Source: Comamonadaceae bacterium (GTDB lineage: Bacteria; Pseudomonadota; Gammaproteobacteria; Burkholderiales; Burkholderiaceae_C). Taken from it: DNA of 7,392 bases. Below the pieces are notes generated by a model, which saw nothing but the letters and a program-made list of their open reading frames with translations, made no database searches and was not told the DNA's origin. The DNA is taken from positions 1 to 7,392 of the forward strand of contig CANFZJ010000158.1 in NCBI GenBank assembly GCA_947451445.1, given 5' to 3'. The first letter of the stretch is position 1. Each line of letters begins with the position of its first letter. This document shows positions 1 through 6,189 of the stretch, in pieces. A program made the translations under genes and the position numbers.

Positions 1-123
1 ATTGGTCTGCAAATCCGGCAAAAACTGTCCTCGCTGGGGTCGAATTTCGCTTCGATGCCGAAAGTCCGACAGGCTCCTAGACAGAAATGATTTGGAAATG
101 GAATGATTCGGCGTTTGCTGCTT
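1..123. other. Unassigned non-coding segment; possible mobile-element edge
   Basis: No gene can be supported here. The plus strand is open only for short stretches, with stops at 78-80 in one frame and 88-90 in another, and no start or family motif is visible. The segment ending in CCGACAGGCTCCTAG (66-80) has the look of an insertion-sequence terminal repeat, and its complement (CTAGGAGCCTGTCGG) recalls ends of some proteobacterial IS elements. This is memory-based resemblance only, since the rest of any such element would lie left of the window. Confidence 0.2.
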
Positions 124-216
124 GCTATTATTTTTGATGTTAAAAATAATAGCTGCCAGCGCACGTTGTATGTGCGCTGGCATCGGTTTTAATGCCTGAA
201 AAAATGCATTAAAACC
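124..216. repeat. Three consecutive perfect inverted repeats 3' of the ETF-QO gene
   Basis: Three perfect hairpins stand head to tail. The first pairs 124-135 with 142-153 (GCTATTATTTTT / AAAAATAATAGC, 6-nt loop). The second pairs 154-164 with 172-182 (TGCCAGCGCAC / GTGCGCTGGCA, 7-nt loop). The third pairs 185-195 with 206-216 (GGTTTTAATGC / GCATTAAAACC, 10-nt loop) and touches the ETF-QO stop codon. Spacers between them are 0 and 2 nt. The AATAGCTGC...GCGC string resembles an abundant dispersed intergenic repeat I associate with Comamonadaceae genomes. That family assignment is recollection, while the hairpins are seen directly. Confidence 0.7.
126..182 (-). terminator. Probable intrinsic terminator of the ETF-QO transcript
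   Basis: Read on the minus strand, the GC-rich 11-bp stem at 154-164/172-182 is followed by GCTATTATTTTT, a T-rich run suited to Rho-independent termination about 35 nt past the ETF-QO stop. The AT-rich hairpin at 185-216 precedes it. On the plus strand the same stem is followed only by a short TTTT, so action in that direction would be weaker. Confidence 0.55.
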
Positions 217-1913
217 TACATTCCCGCGTAGTTGGGCCCGCCACCGCCTTCGGGCGTCACCCAAACGATGTTTTGCGTCGGGTCCTTGATGTCGCAGGTC
301 TTGCAGTGCACGCAGTTTTGCGCGTTGATCTGCAGGCGGTCCTGGCCCGCGTCGGTCTTCACAAACTCATACACCCCAGCCGGGCAGTAGCGTGCCTCGG
401 GTCCGGCATAGGTGTGCAGGTTGATGCCGACGGGCACGGACGCGTCTTTCAATGTCAGGTGGGCGGGCTGGTTTTCGGCGTGGTTGGTGTTGCTGATGAA
501 CACGCTGCTCAGGCGGTCGAAGGTCAGCTTGCCATCGGGCTTGGGATAAACGATGGGCTGGCACTCGGCGGCGGGCTTGAGGTAGGCGTGGTCGGGCTTG
601 TCGCGGCGCAGCGTCCAGGGGATGTGGCCGCGCAGGGCGAATTGCTCGATGCCGTTCATCAGCGTGGCCACAAACAAGCCCTTTTTGAACCAGGCCTTGA
701 AGTTGCGTGCCTTGTGCAACTCGGTGTGCAGCCAGCTGGCTTCAAACGCCGTCGGGTAGGCGCTGAGTTCGTCGTGCTGGCGGCCGTTGGTGACGGCTTC
801 AAACGCGGCCTCGGCGGCCAGCATGCCGGTTTTGATGGCGGCGTGGCTGCCCTTGATGCGGCTCACGTTCAAATAGCCTGCGTCGCAGCCCACCAGCGCG
901 CCGCCGGGGAACACGGTTTTGGGCAGGCTGGACAAGCCACCTGCCGTGATGGCGCGGGCACCATAGCCCAGGCGCTTGGCGGGCTTGATGCCGTGCTTTG
1001 CGTCGCCTTCCAGGTACCAGCGCACGTTGGGGTGGGTCTTCCAGCGTTGGAATTCTTCAAACGGGCTGAGGTAGGGGTTGCTGTAGTCCAGCCCGGTGAT
1101 GAAGCCCAGCGTGACCTTGTTGCCCTCCATGTGGTACAGAAAGGCGCCGCCGTAGGTGCTGTTGTCCATGGGCCAGCCAGCGGTGTGCATCACAAAGCCG
1201 GGCTGGTGGCGCTTGGGGTCGATTTCCCACACCTCCTTGATGCCCAGACCGTAGGTTTGTGGGTCTTTGCCGTCGTCCAGTTTGAACTTGGCGATCAGCT
1301 GCTTGCCCAGGTGGCCGCGCGCGCCTTCGGCAAACACGGTGTACTTGCCGTGCAGCTCCATGCCGATCTGGAAGTCGGCGGTGGGCTCGCCCTCTTTGCT
1401 GACGCCCATGTTGCCGGTGGCCACGCCCTTTACCGATCCGTCGGCGTTGTACAAGACTTCGGCAGCGGCGAAGCCGGGGAAGATTTCCACACCCAGGGCT
1501 TCGGCCTGCTCGGCCAGCCATTTGGTGACTGCGCCCAGGCTGACGATGTAGTTGCCGTGGTTCTGAAAACAGCCGGGCAGCAGGAAGTTGGGTGTGCGGA
1601 AGGACGATTTTTCGCCCAGGAAAATCATCGCGTCGTCGGTCACCGGCTGGTTCAGCGGCGCGCCCATGGCCTTCCAGTCGGGGAACAGCTCGCTCAGGGC
1701 AATCGGGTCCATGATGGCGCCGCTGAGGATGTGCGCGCCGGGCTCGGAGCCCTTTTCCAGCACCACCACCGACACGTCTTTGCCGGTGGATGCCGCCAGC
1801 TGCTTCAGCCGGATGGCCGTGGCCAGGCCGCCGGGGCCGCCGCCGACCACCACCACGTCGTATTCCATCGCTTCGCGGGGGCCAAACTGGGCCAATATTT
1901 CTTCGTTTGTCAT
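216..1913 (-). CDS. Electron transfer flavoprotein:ubiquinone oxidoreductase (ETF-QO)
   Basis: This 565-residue protein matches ETF-QO, the membrane-bound FAD and [4Fe-4S] enzyme that oxidises reduced electron transfer flavoprotein and passes the electrons to ubiquinone. It links beta-oxidation and amino-acid or dimethylglycine-type dehydrogenases to respiration. Seen in the sequence: an N-terminal dinucleotide-binding motif VVVVGGGPGGL (about 20-30) followed by an acidic beta-2 end; a central region with NPYLSPFEEFQRWKTHP (279-295) typical of the family; a second FAD motif GCDAGYLNVSRIKGSHAA (342-359); and a C-terminal ferredoxin-like domain. The domain has Cys510 and the CVHCKTC cluster (Cys534, 537, 540), which supply four iron-sulfur ligands. 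Length fits bacterial homologues, and the protein lacks the mitochondrial presequence. The ATG at 1911-1913 gives the full N-terminus but has only a weak purine-rich ribosome site (GAAGAA). It is divergent from the SDR gene, a pairing consistent with fatty-acid metabolism. Confidence 0.97.
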   Translation of the reverse strand: MTNEEILAQFGPREAMEYDVVVVGGGPGGLATAIRLKQLAASTGKDVSVVVLEKGSEPGAHILSGAIMDPIALSELFPDWKAMGAPLNQPVTDDAMIFLGEKSSFRTPNFLLPGCFQNHGNYIVSLGAVTKWLAEQAEALGVEIFPGFAAAEVLYNADGSVKGVATGNMGVSKEGEPTADFQIGMELHGKYTVFAEGARGHLGKQLIAKFKLDDGKDPQTYGLGIKEVWEIDPKRHQPGFVMHTAGWPMDNSTYGGAFLYHMEGNKVTLGFITGLDYSNPYLSPFEEFQRWKTHPNVRWYLEGDAKHGIKPAKRLGYGARAITAGGLSSLPKTVFPGGALVGCDAGYLNVSRIKGSHAAIKTGMLAAEAAFEAVTNGRQHDELSAYPTAFEASWLHTELHKARNFKAWFKKGLFVATLMNGIEQFALRGHIPWTLRRDKPDHAYLKPAAECQPIVYPKPDGKLTFDRLSSVFISNTNHAENQPAHLTLKDASVPVGINLHTYAGPEARYCPAGVYEFVKTDAGQDRLQINAQNCVHCKTCDIKDPTQNIVWVTPEGGGGPNYAGM

Positions 1914-2094
1914 GGGTTTGTTTTCTTCGCTGTAGGGGGCTGATCTGCCGTTGATTTTATGCGGGCGAATGCGTTGGGACTGTCACAATCGGGGCATACC
2001 AGCCGGACGTTCACGCAGCAGAAAACCCGGCTGGTGGCCTGTTTTTTTTTACTGCAATATGGTTATAACTTAAAACTATTTTGGAGTCTACGCT
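1914..2094. promoter_or_regulatory. Divergent intergenic region between ETF-QO and SDR genes
   Basis: This 181-bp region must hold both promoters. Towards the SDR the DNA becomes AT-rich: TATAAC at 2064-2069 is a plausible -10 box but has no good -35 at the right spacing. A clear Shine-Dalgarno GGAG (2083-2086) lies 8 nt before the SDR ATG, which supports that start. Towards ETF-QO, a GTGACA-like -35 and CATAAA-like -10 can be read on the minus strand with long (about 19 nt) spacing, so this is weak. An inverted repeat and T-tract in the middle are listed separately. Confidence 0.5.
1998..2050 (+). promoter_or_regulatory. Inverted repeat followed by T9 upstream of the SDR gene
   Basis: ACCAGCCGG (1998-2006) and CCGGCTGGT (2027-2035) form a perfect 9-bp inverted repeat with a 20-nt loop. 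GGCCTG and nine consecutive T residues (2042-2050) follow. The layout resembles a plus-strand intrinsic terminator or attenuator, but the 6-nt gap before the T-tract is long. No plus-strand gene precedes it inside the window, so it may instead be an operator or a chance structure. Confidence 0.35.
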
Positions 2095-2766
2095 ATGGCA
2101 TACAACATGGATCTTTCGGGCCGTGTGGCCCTGGTGACCGGTGCCTCGGGCGGTTTGGGTGCCCAGTTCGCCCGCACCTTGGCGCAGGCTGGTGCGGCGG
2201 TGGTGCTGGCCAGCCGCCGGGTAGAAAAGCTCAAAACGCTGCGCGCCCAGATCATCGGCGAGGGCGGCGACGCCCACGTGGTGGAGCTGGATGTGAGCGA
2301 CTTTGACTCCATCAAGTCTGCCGTGGCGCACACCGAAACCGAGGTGGGCTCCATCGACATCTTGGTCAACAATTCAGGCGTCAGTACCACCCAGCGGCTG
2401 CAGGACGTCACCGAAGACGACTTCGACTTCATGTTCCAGACCAATGTGCGTGGCGCGTTTTTTGTGGCGCAAGAGGTGGGCAAGCGCATGCTGGCCCGGG
2501 CCAACGGCTCGGCCCCCGGCAGCTTTACCGGTGGCCGCATCATCAATATCGCCAGCATGGCCGGGCTCAAGGTGCTGCCGCAAATCGGCGTGTACTGCAT
2601 GAGCAAGGCGGCGGTGATCCAGATGACCAAGGCCATGGCGGTGGAGTGGGGCAAGTACGGCATCAACGTCAACGCCATCTGCCCCGGCTACATCGACACC
2701 GAGATCAACCACCACCACTGGGGCACAGAGCAGGGCCAGAAGCTGGTCAAGGGGGGAGACGTTTAG
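2095..2766 (+). CDS. Short-chain dehydrogenase/reductase, 3' end cut off by element insertion
   Basis: A classical SDR oxidoreductase (Rossmann fold, NAD(P)-dependent, cytoplasmic). Visible motifs are TGASGGLG (15-22, cofactor binding), basic residues after beta-2 (Arg41-Arg42, suggesting NADP(H)), LDVSD (65-69), NNSG (92-95), Asn117, Ser154, YCMSK (Tyr167 and Lys171, catalytic) and CPG (196-198). The start is supported by GGAG 8 nt upstream. The 223-residue product is about 35 residues short of the usual 250-260. Family-like sequence runs to about KLV (216-218), then the reading frame enters foreign DNA and ends after KGGDV at a TAG inside the first element repeat. The missing part normally contains the last beta-strand and helix of the fold and part of the oligomer interface, so the protein is probably inactive or unstable. 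The substrate cannot be told. Its position beside ETF-QO suggests acyl-CoA or fatty-acid metabolism, by inference only. Confidence 0.9.
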   Translation: MAYNMDLSGRVALVTGASGGLGAQFARTLAQAGAAVVLASRRVEKLKTLRAQIIGEGGDAHVVELDVSDFDSIKSAVAHTETEVGSIDILVNNSGVSTTQRLQDVTEDDFDFMFQTNVRGAFFVAQEVGKRMLARANGSAPGSFTGGRIINIASMAGLKVLPQIGVYCMSKAAVIQMTKAMAVEWGKYGINVNAICPGYIDTEINHHHWGTEQGQKLVKGGDV

Positions 2767-2933
2767 ATTGATCCAGGAGGGAGGGCCAGAAAATGGGCCG
2801 AATGGTCAATGGAATCAATGGGTTGGGTGATTCCGGGGGGAATGGTGGCGAACGTTTGTTTTGATCCAGCAGCTGCCCAAAATTGGGCGCAATGTGTTGG
2901 AAAAATGACCGATAAATGTTCGTTGTGGAACCA
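2758..2933 (+). repeat. Three directly repeated sites at the element end, candidate transposase-binding sites
   Basis: Two clear copies share ACGTTT-N3-TTGATCCAG-NAG: copy 1 at 2759-2779 and copy 2 at 2852-2872, 93 bp apart, with 17 of 21 positions identical. A third, weaker copy (AATGTTCGTTGTGGAACCA, 2915-2933) matches copy 2 at 14 of 18 aligned positions with one inserted base. Each of the first two is followed by a GGCC/GCCC-type inverted repeat: GGCCAGAAAATGGGCC, and GCCCAA-AA-TTGGGC at 2875-2888. In phage Mu the end carries three related MuA-binding sites, so the number and position fit. The protein that binds here is inferred. Confidence 0.55.
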
Positions 2934-3053
2934 AAAATTGCATGAAAAGTGCCCAAAGACTAGAATTCAACCAAGTCAATGGACTGGAAATGCACCAGCC
3001 AGATTCCGCCCCCAGTGGCGGCATTATTATGAAACTTAGCGCCCTTCTTGACT
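2767..3053. other. Non-coding stretch at the element end
   Basis: The stretch is less GC-rich than its surroundings and holds no convincing gene. Short open frames on both strands (for example 76 codons at 2809-3039 plus, 82 codons at 2815-3063 minus) have erratic composition and cross the repeats. Apart from the repeated sites, there is a small stem CCGCC / GGCGG (3006-3010 with 3017-3021, loop 3011-3016). No tRNA, promoter or immunity-type gene is visible. Confidence 0.6.
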
Positions 3054-3077
3054 GAAAGCCCACCTTGGTGGGCTTTC
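3054..3077 (-). terminator. Hairpin immediately after the gpF-like gene
   Basis: GAAAGCCCACC (3054-3064) pairs perfectly with GGTGGGCTTTC (3067-3077). The repeat is an 11-bp stem, with the innermost pair opened to form the loop, and it abuts the gpF stop codon. Only a poor T-run follows on either strand, so it may be a weak or Rho-assisted terminator or a 3'-end stabilising structure for the late operon. Confidence 0.6.
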
Positions 3078-4325
3078 CTACTTCTGGAGCGTTCCAAGCA
3101 GCAGCCTGTACTTTTTTGGGTTGTCCAGGTTGGAGATGGCGGCGCTCCCCAGCGACACCACCGATACCGTTTTACCCATTTTGGACTTTTGGTTCAGGCG
3201 CACGGTGATCTTGGGCAGCGTCTGGTTGAAGCTGCCCTGGGGCACAAACACGATGCTGCCCTGGTCAAGGTCCAACAGCACCGCCCGGTAGTTGCGGAAG
3301 TGTTCGGGCAGCGCGTCCAACCACTCGGCGGGCCACTGTTGCGGGGATGCCGCTTTGTGCTGGCCTTCCAGGTGCTTGGTGTTGTTGTCCATCACCACCA
3401 CGGCGGTGGACTCCAGCACCGTGGCGGGTAGCTCTGTCGCCAGCGCGCCCAAGGTGGCGCTATCCAGATAGCCGACGATTTGTGCGGCCCCGCTGGGTCG
3501 GCCTGCCGCTTTAAGGGCCGTTTGAAAGGCCTTGAAACGCGCATTCAACACCGTTTGAAACGCTGGTGAAATGGTTTTATCGACCATCGGGCCGCGCAGT
3601 TCCAGCGGCAGGCGGGCCAGCTTTTCGCCCAAGGCGAGTTCTGGTGTGATCCAGCTCTTGCCCACGTTGTGGTCCCAGCCGGGGTCAATGCCTACCGGAA
3701 CGTGGTCTGTGATTTCACCGTCGCGGGTCACCACCGCACGGGTTTTCTGTGTGGCCGGGTCAAAGGTCGGCTGAACAACCAGATTCTTGTCTTCGATGTC
3801 CCGCGCCGCATAGGCGCGCACGGTGCAGCGGCAGCCCCAGCCGCAAGGCGGGTAGTGGGTGTCCCAAAACACCGAGTCCACCGGGTAGACCAGACCATTC
3901 CACAGGCGGTGCTGGGGGCGCACGCGCGCGTCGCCTGCCGTGCGGTACTGCAGGTAAGGGTAGCGGTCTTTGTTGGCCTGGATTTGCTTCCAGCGCCCGG
4001 CCATGTGCGCTGTGCGCATATTGGTGTTGAAGATGACGCTGGTACGCCAGCCGCGTTTGCCTTTGTAGGTCCAGCCGTGCTGCTGCACCGCCGCGTCAAA
4101 GTCTTTGCGAAACTGGGTAATGGTGGTGCCATTTTCCAGGGCGCGGACCAGTGCGCTATGGATGTCCGTCAGCAAGTCGGCCTTGGTTGCGCCCGCCACC
4201 GCAAACACCGTGCTGTGCACCGGCCCGGCCAGGTCGTTCCATTTGAGCGTGGCCTCGGGCAGCTTGCCTTTCAGGTAGTCGATGGCTTCGCTGAATTTGA
4301 CGCCAAAGGGTTGGACTTCAGCCAT
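3078..4325 (-). CDS. Mu gpF-like phage head morphogenesis protein with C-terminal nuclease-like domain
   Basis: A 415-residue protein. The N-terminal half is the Mu F/SPP1 gp7 minor head protein, which associates with the portal and takes part in prohead assembly and possibly DNA ejection. Visible are the helical R-T-x-x-x-x-N-T-x-x-x-x-A-H region (94-107), then RPQHRLWNGLVYPVDS (136-151) and HYPPCGWGCRC (157-167), the usual Arg/His/Cys signature ending this domain. Residues about 280-412 are extra: VVVMDNNTKHLEGQHK (309-324), LPEHFRNYRAVLLDLDQG (339-356), KITVRLN (372-378), TVSVVSLGS (386-394), KKYRLLLG (404-411). The His/Lys, then beta strands with Arg and Ser, then Tyr order is reminiscent of the BECR-fold nuclease domains (PBECR/MuF C-terminal type) fused to MuF in many temperate phages. 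Toxin activity is inference. The start has a good GGAGGG 8 nt upstream (4334-4339) and overlaps the preceding gene by 8 bp. Confidence 0.88.
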   Translation of the reverse strand: MAEVQPFGVKFSEAIDYLKGKLPEATLKWNDLAGPVHSTVFAVAGATKADLLTDIHSALVRALENGTTITQFRKDFDAAVQQHGWTYKGKRGWRTSVIFNTNMRTAHMAGRWKQIQANKDRYPYLQYRTAGDARVRPQHRLWNGLVYPVDSVFWDTHYPPCGWGCRCTVRAYAARDIEDKNLVVQPTFDPATQKTRAVVTRDGEITDHVPVGIDPGWDHNVGKSWITPELALGEKLARLPLELRGPMVDKTISPAFQTVLNARFKAFQTALKAAGRPSGAAQIVGYLDSATLGALATELPATVLESTAVVVMDNNTKHLEGQHKAASPQQWPAEWLDALPEHFRNYRAVLLDLDQGSIVFVPQGSFNQTLPKITVRLNQKSKMGKTVSVVSLGSAAISNLDNPKKYRLLLGTLQK

Positions 4326-4632
4326 AGCTTGCGCCCTCCAGCAGTGCAGCCACGGTGGTGACCTTCAGGAACAAGTCGTGGGCCAGCCGGTTTTCTACCC
4401 GCGCACCCCTGGATGCCGTCCAGCCAGGCAGAAAGGCCACGCAGTCACAGGTCACCAACTGGGCGATAGCCATTGCCATGTAGCCGTCCCAGGAATTGCA
4501 GGGCGGCACGGGGTTTTCTGCCGGGTTCTCCACCTGGTGACCCAGGGCGCGCAGCAGCTCGGCGGCGGCATTGAAGGCGGGATAGTTGAACTCGGGCAAG
4601 CCCGTCATGGGCCCAGCGATATAGATACGCAT
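4318..4632 (-). CDS. DUF4406 nucleoside 2-deoxyribosyltransferase-like small protein
   Basis: A 104-residue protein matching the DUF4406 family, whose fold is that of nucleoside 2-deoxyribosyltransferases. Visible motifs are the N-terminal strand and loop IYIAGPMTG (3-11) with N16 and F20, GHQVENPAEN (31-40), W48, the strand CDCVAFLPGW (62-71), and SRGARVE (74-80) with Glu80 at the place of the nucleophilic glutamate in that fold. The length is normal for the family. The enzymatic role of phage DUF4406 proteins is not established to my knowledge; a nucleotide or nucleoside substrate is inferred from the fold. The start overlaps the portal stop codon as TGATG with AAGG about 8 nt upstream, and the stop overlaps the gpF start by 8 bp. 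It is therefore co-translated with head genes, which is an unusual place for a metabolic-type gene in a Mu-like operon. Confidence 0.85.
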   Translation of the reverse strand: MRIYIAGPMTGLPEFNYPAFNAAAELLRALGHQVENPAENPVPPCNSWDGYMAMAIAQLVTCDCVAFLPGWTASRGARVENRLAHDLFLKVTTVAALLEGASYG

Positions 4633-6182
4633 CAGTCCGCCTTGGTCGCTGCGCCGCGCAGCATGGAATACGTCAGCGCCCGGTCAATGACCTCGCGCAG
4701 GGCTTCGTCGTCCACCTCGCCCACCAGGTCTTGCAGTGCGGCCTGAAACTCGGCCAGCGTTTTGCCGTCCTGTTCAAACTGCACCAGCATGGAATAGACG
4801 GGCGCGATCATGTGGTCTTCGATAGCCTGGTCGGCGGCATCGGCGGCCAGCTGCATGGCTTCGTCTTCCGTCATACCCGCAGCCTTGGCGAAGCTGAAGC
4901 CTTGCAGGGCGGTGAAGTCGGCTTTGATCTGCGGCTTGGCGGTAGGCGCTGGTTGCAGGTTGGATGCTGTAGCGGGCAGCAAGGCATCTGCATCGTCTTC
5001 TGCCGCAGGCATATCTAGCTCGTCCAGCATGGCTTTGCGGGATGGCTTGGCCCCCAGGTTCACCGCAATCTGGTACGTTTCCGCCCGCGCCTTGCCTGCG
5101 GTTTCGCGCTTGTAGAACTCCAGGGTGGGCGGTGCCACGCCGTCGCCAAAGTTGAAGCGGGTGATCCAGGCCAGGATGCGGTTCATGCTGCCTGCGGCAA
5201 TGTCGCGGTCGGCGTCGTGCACTTCGTCCTGGCGGTCTTTGGCGGTGTCGCTTGCCGCCCGTGCGCCCACGTCCAGCTGCTCGCCCACCATGGCCTGGCT
5301 GGTCAGGGCCTTGCTCATTTCGCGGTTGCACAGGTCGATCAGGCTTTGCTGGGGCAGCTTGCCGCCGCTGCTGTTGGGCACCAGCAGCTCCACGCCCGTG
5401 CCTTCTTGGGCCACCAGGTAGCCCGCCTCTATCATGCCGCCCAGGGCATCGGCCAGTTGCTGCTGTTCGGACTCGGGCGTGCCTGCGGGGTAGCGGGCCA
5501 CGGGCCAGGGCAGGCCGTGGCGCTCGCAGTATTTGACGAAGTAGCGCCAGCCGCCGGTCTTGAAGGTCCACGGCCAAAAGCAGCTCGACAACAAGGCTAT
5601 GCCGTAGGGGTTGTCGGTCGTGGCCATGTTGCGGCTGACCTCAAACTGGTAGGGCTCTACCGGCACGCCTTGAAAGTTGCCTTTGCTGATCAACAGCGGT
5701 GCGCCGTTCACGTCGAACTTGAAGCGGCGATTCGGGCGGTCCAGCACCTGGGTGGGCAGGTATTTGCCGTCCACCACCTCCCACACCAGTTCATGCACTT
5801 TGTAGCCCGTGAAGATAGAGGTGGTCATTTGCCACATCACCTCCAGCCAGTCGGCCACGGCATTGGGCTGCTGGTTGCCCAGCCATTCGCGGCACAGGTC
5901 CAGGGCCGCAGCGGCTGCGGCATCGTCTTTGTCGCCCACCGTCAGGCGGAACTCTTGCGCCCGGAACGAGCCGCGCACGCTGCGCACCTCGCCCATCACA
6001 TGGGCGTCGGCCATGATGGACAGGTACACCTGGTCGGCCTGGCCCATCTGGCGCAGGATGGGGTCGGGGTTGGGCAGCGCGTACAGCGTGCCAAAGAAGC
6101 GCTGGGGGTCGCTGTCGGCTGTGGCGATGGGTTTGCCCAGCCAGCCTTTGAGCGATTGAACGAGTCCACGTACAGGGGTCAT
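4632..6182 (-). CDS. Phage portal protein, DUF935 family (Mu gp29-like)
   Basis: A 516-residue protein of the DUF935 family, the portal of Mu-like phages. The portal ring sits at one capsid vertex, docks the terminase for packaging and later joins the tail. Family signatures are NPDPILR (38-44), the segment VYLSIMADAHVMGEVRSV (52-69), FTGYKVHELVW (124-134), and NPYGIALLSSCFWPWTFK (191-208) followed by the aromatic, basic stretch with RHGLPWPVARYPAG (221-234). A further match is LTSQAMVGEQLDVG (293-306), after which come the R-Q-D-E-V-H-D-A-D region (317-325) and a helical C-terminus. An Ala/Pro/Asp-rich linker (392-418) separates a C-terminal helical segment (about 422-516) that may contact gpF. 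The length is typical. The ATG lies 7 bp after the terminase stop with a poor Shine-Dalgarno, so reinitiation or coupling from the terminase is likely. It is intact, with no frameshift. Confidence 0.93.
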   Translation of the reverse strand: MTPVRGLVQSLKGWLGKPIATADSDPQRFFGTLYALPNPDPILRQMGQADQVYLSIMADAHVMGEVRSVRGSFRAQEFRLTVGDKDDAAAAAALDLCREWLGNQQPNAVADWLEVMWQMTTSIFTGYKVHELVWEVVDGKYLPTQVLDRPNRRFKFDVNGAPLLISKGNFQGVPVEPYQFEVSRNMATTDNPYGIALLSSCFWPWTFKTGGWRYFVKYCERHGLPWPVARYPAGTPESEQQQLADALGGMIEAGYLVAQEGTGVELLVPNSSGGKLPQQSLIDLCNREMSKALTSQAMVGEQLDVGARAASDTAKDRQDEVHDADRDIAAGSMNRILAWITRFNFGDGVAPPTLEFYKRETAGKARAETYQIAVNLGAKPSRKAMLDELDMPAAEDDADALLPATASNLQPAPTAKPQIKADFTALQGFSFAKAAGMTEDEAMQLAADAADQAIEDHMIAPVYSMLVQFEQDGKTLAEFQAALQDLVGEVDDEALREVIDRALTYSMLRGAATKAD

Positions 6183-6189
6183 AGGGCGG

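Noticed and set aside
273..1943. 556-codon plus-strand open frame opposite ETF-QO
   Set aside because: It is a shadow of the high-GC ETF-QO gene, rich in Ala/Gly/Val/His/Gln with no domain, and ETF-QO on the other strand is unambiguous.
1959..2306. 115-codon plus-strand open frame overlapping the SDR start
   Set aside because: It overlaps the real SDR frame and the T9 tract, and lacks a ribosome site and family features.
2735..2780. Integrase-type att site or tRNA at the phage-host junction
   Set aside because: No tRNA-like sequence is present and the junction is inside a protein-coding gene, which fits transposition better.
2752..2933. CRISPR array
   Set aside because: There are only two good copies plus one poor copy, with unequal and long spacing and no repeat-spacer regularity.
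2747..3063. Small open frames on both strands (69, 76 and 82 codons) in the element-end region
   Set aside because: They cross the repeated sites, have odd composition and no good ribosome sites. The internal similarity seen in the 69-codon frame simply reflects the DNA repeats.
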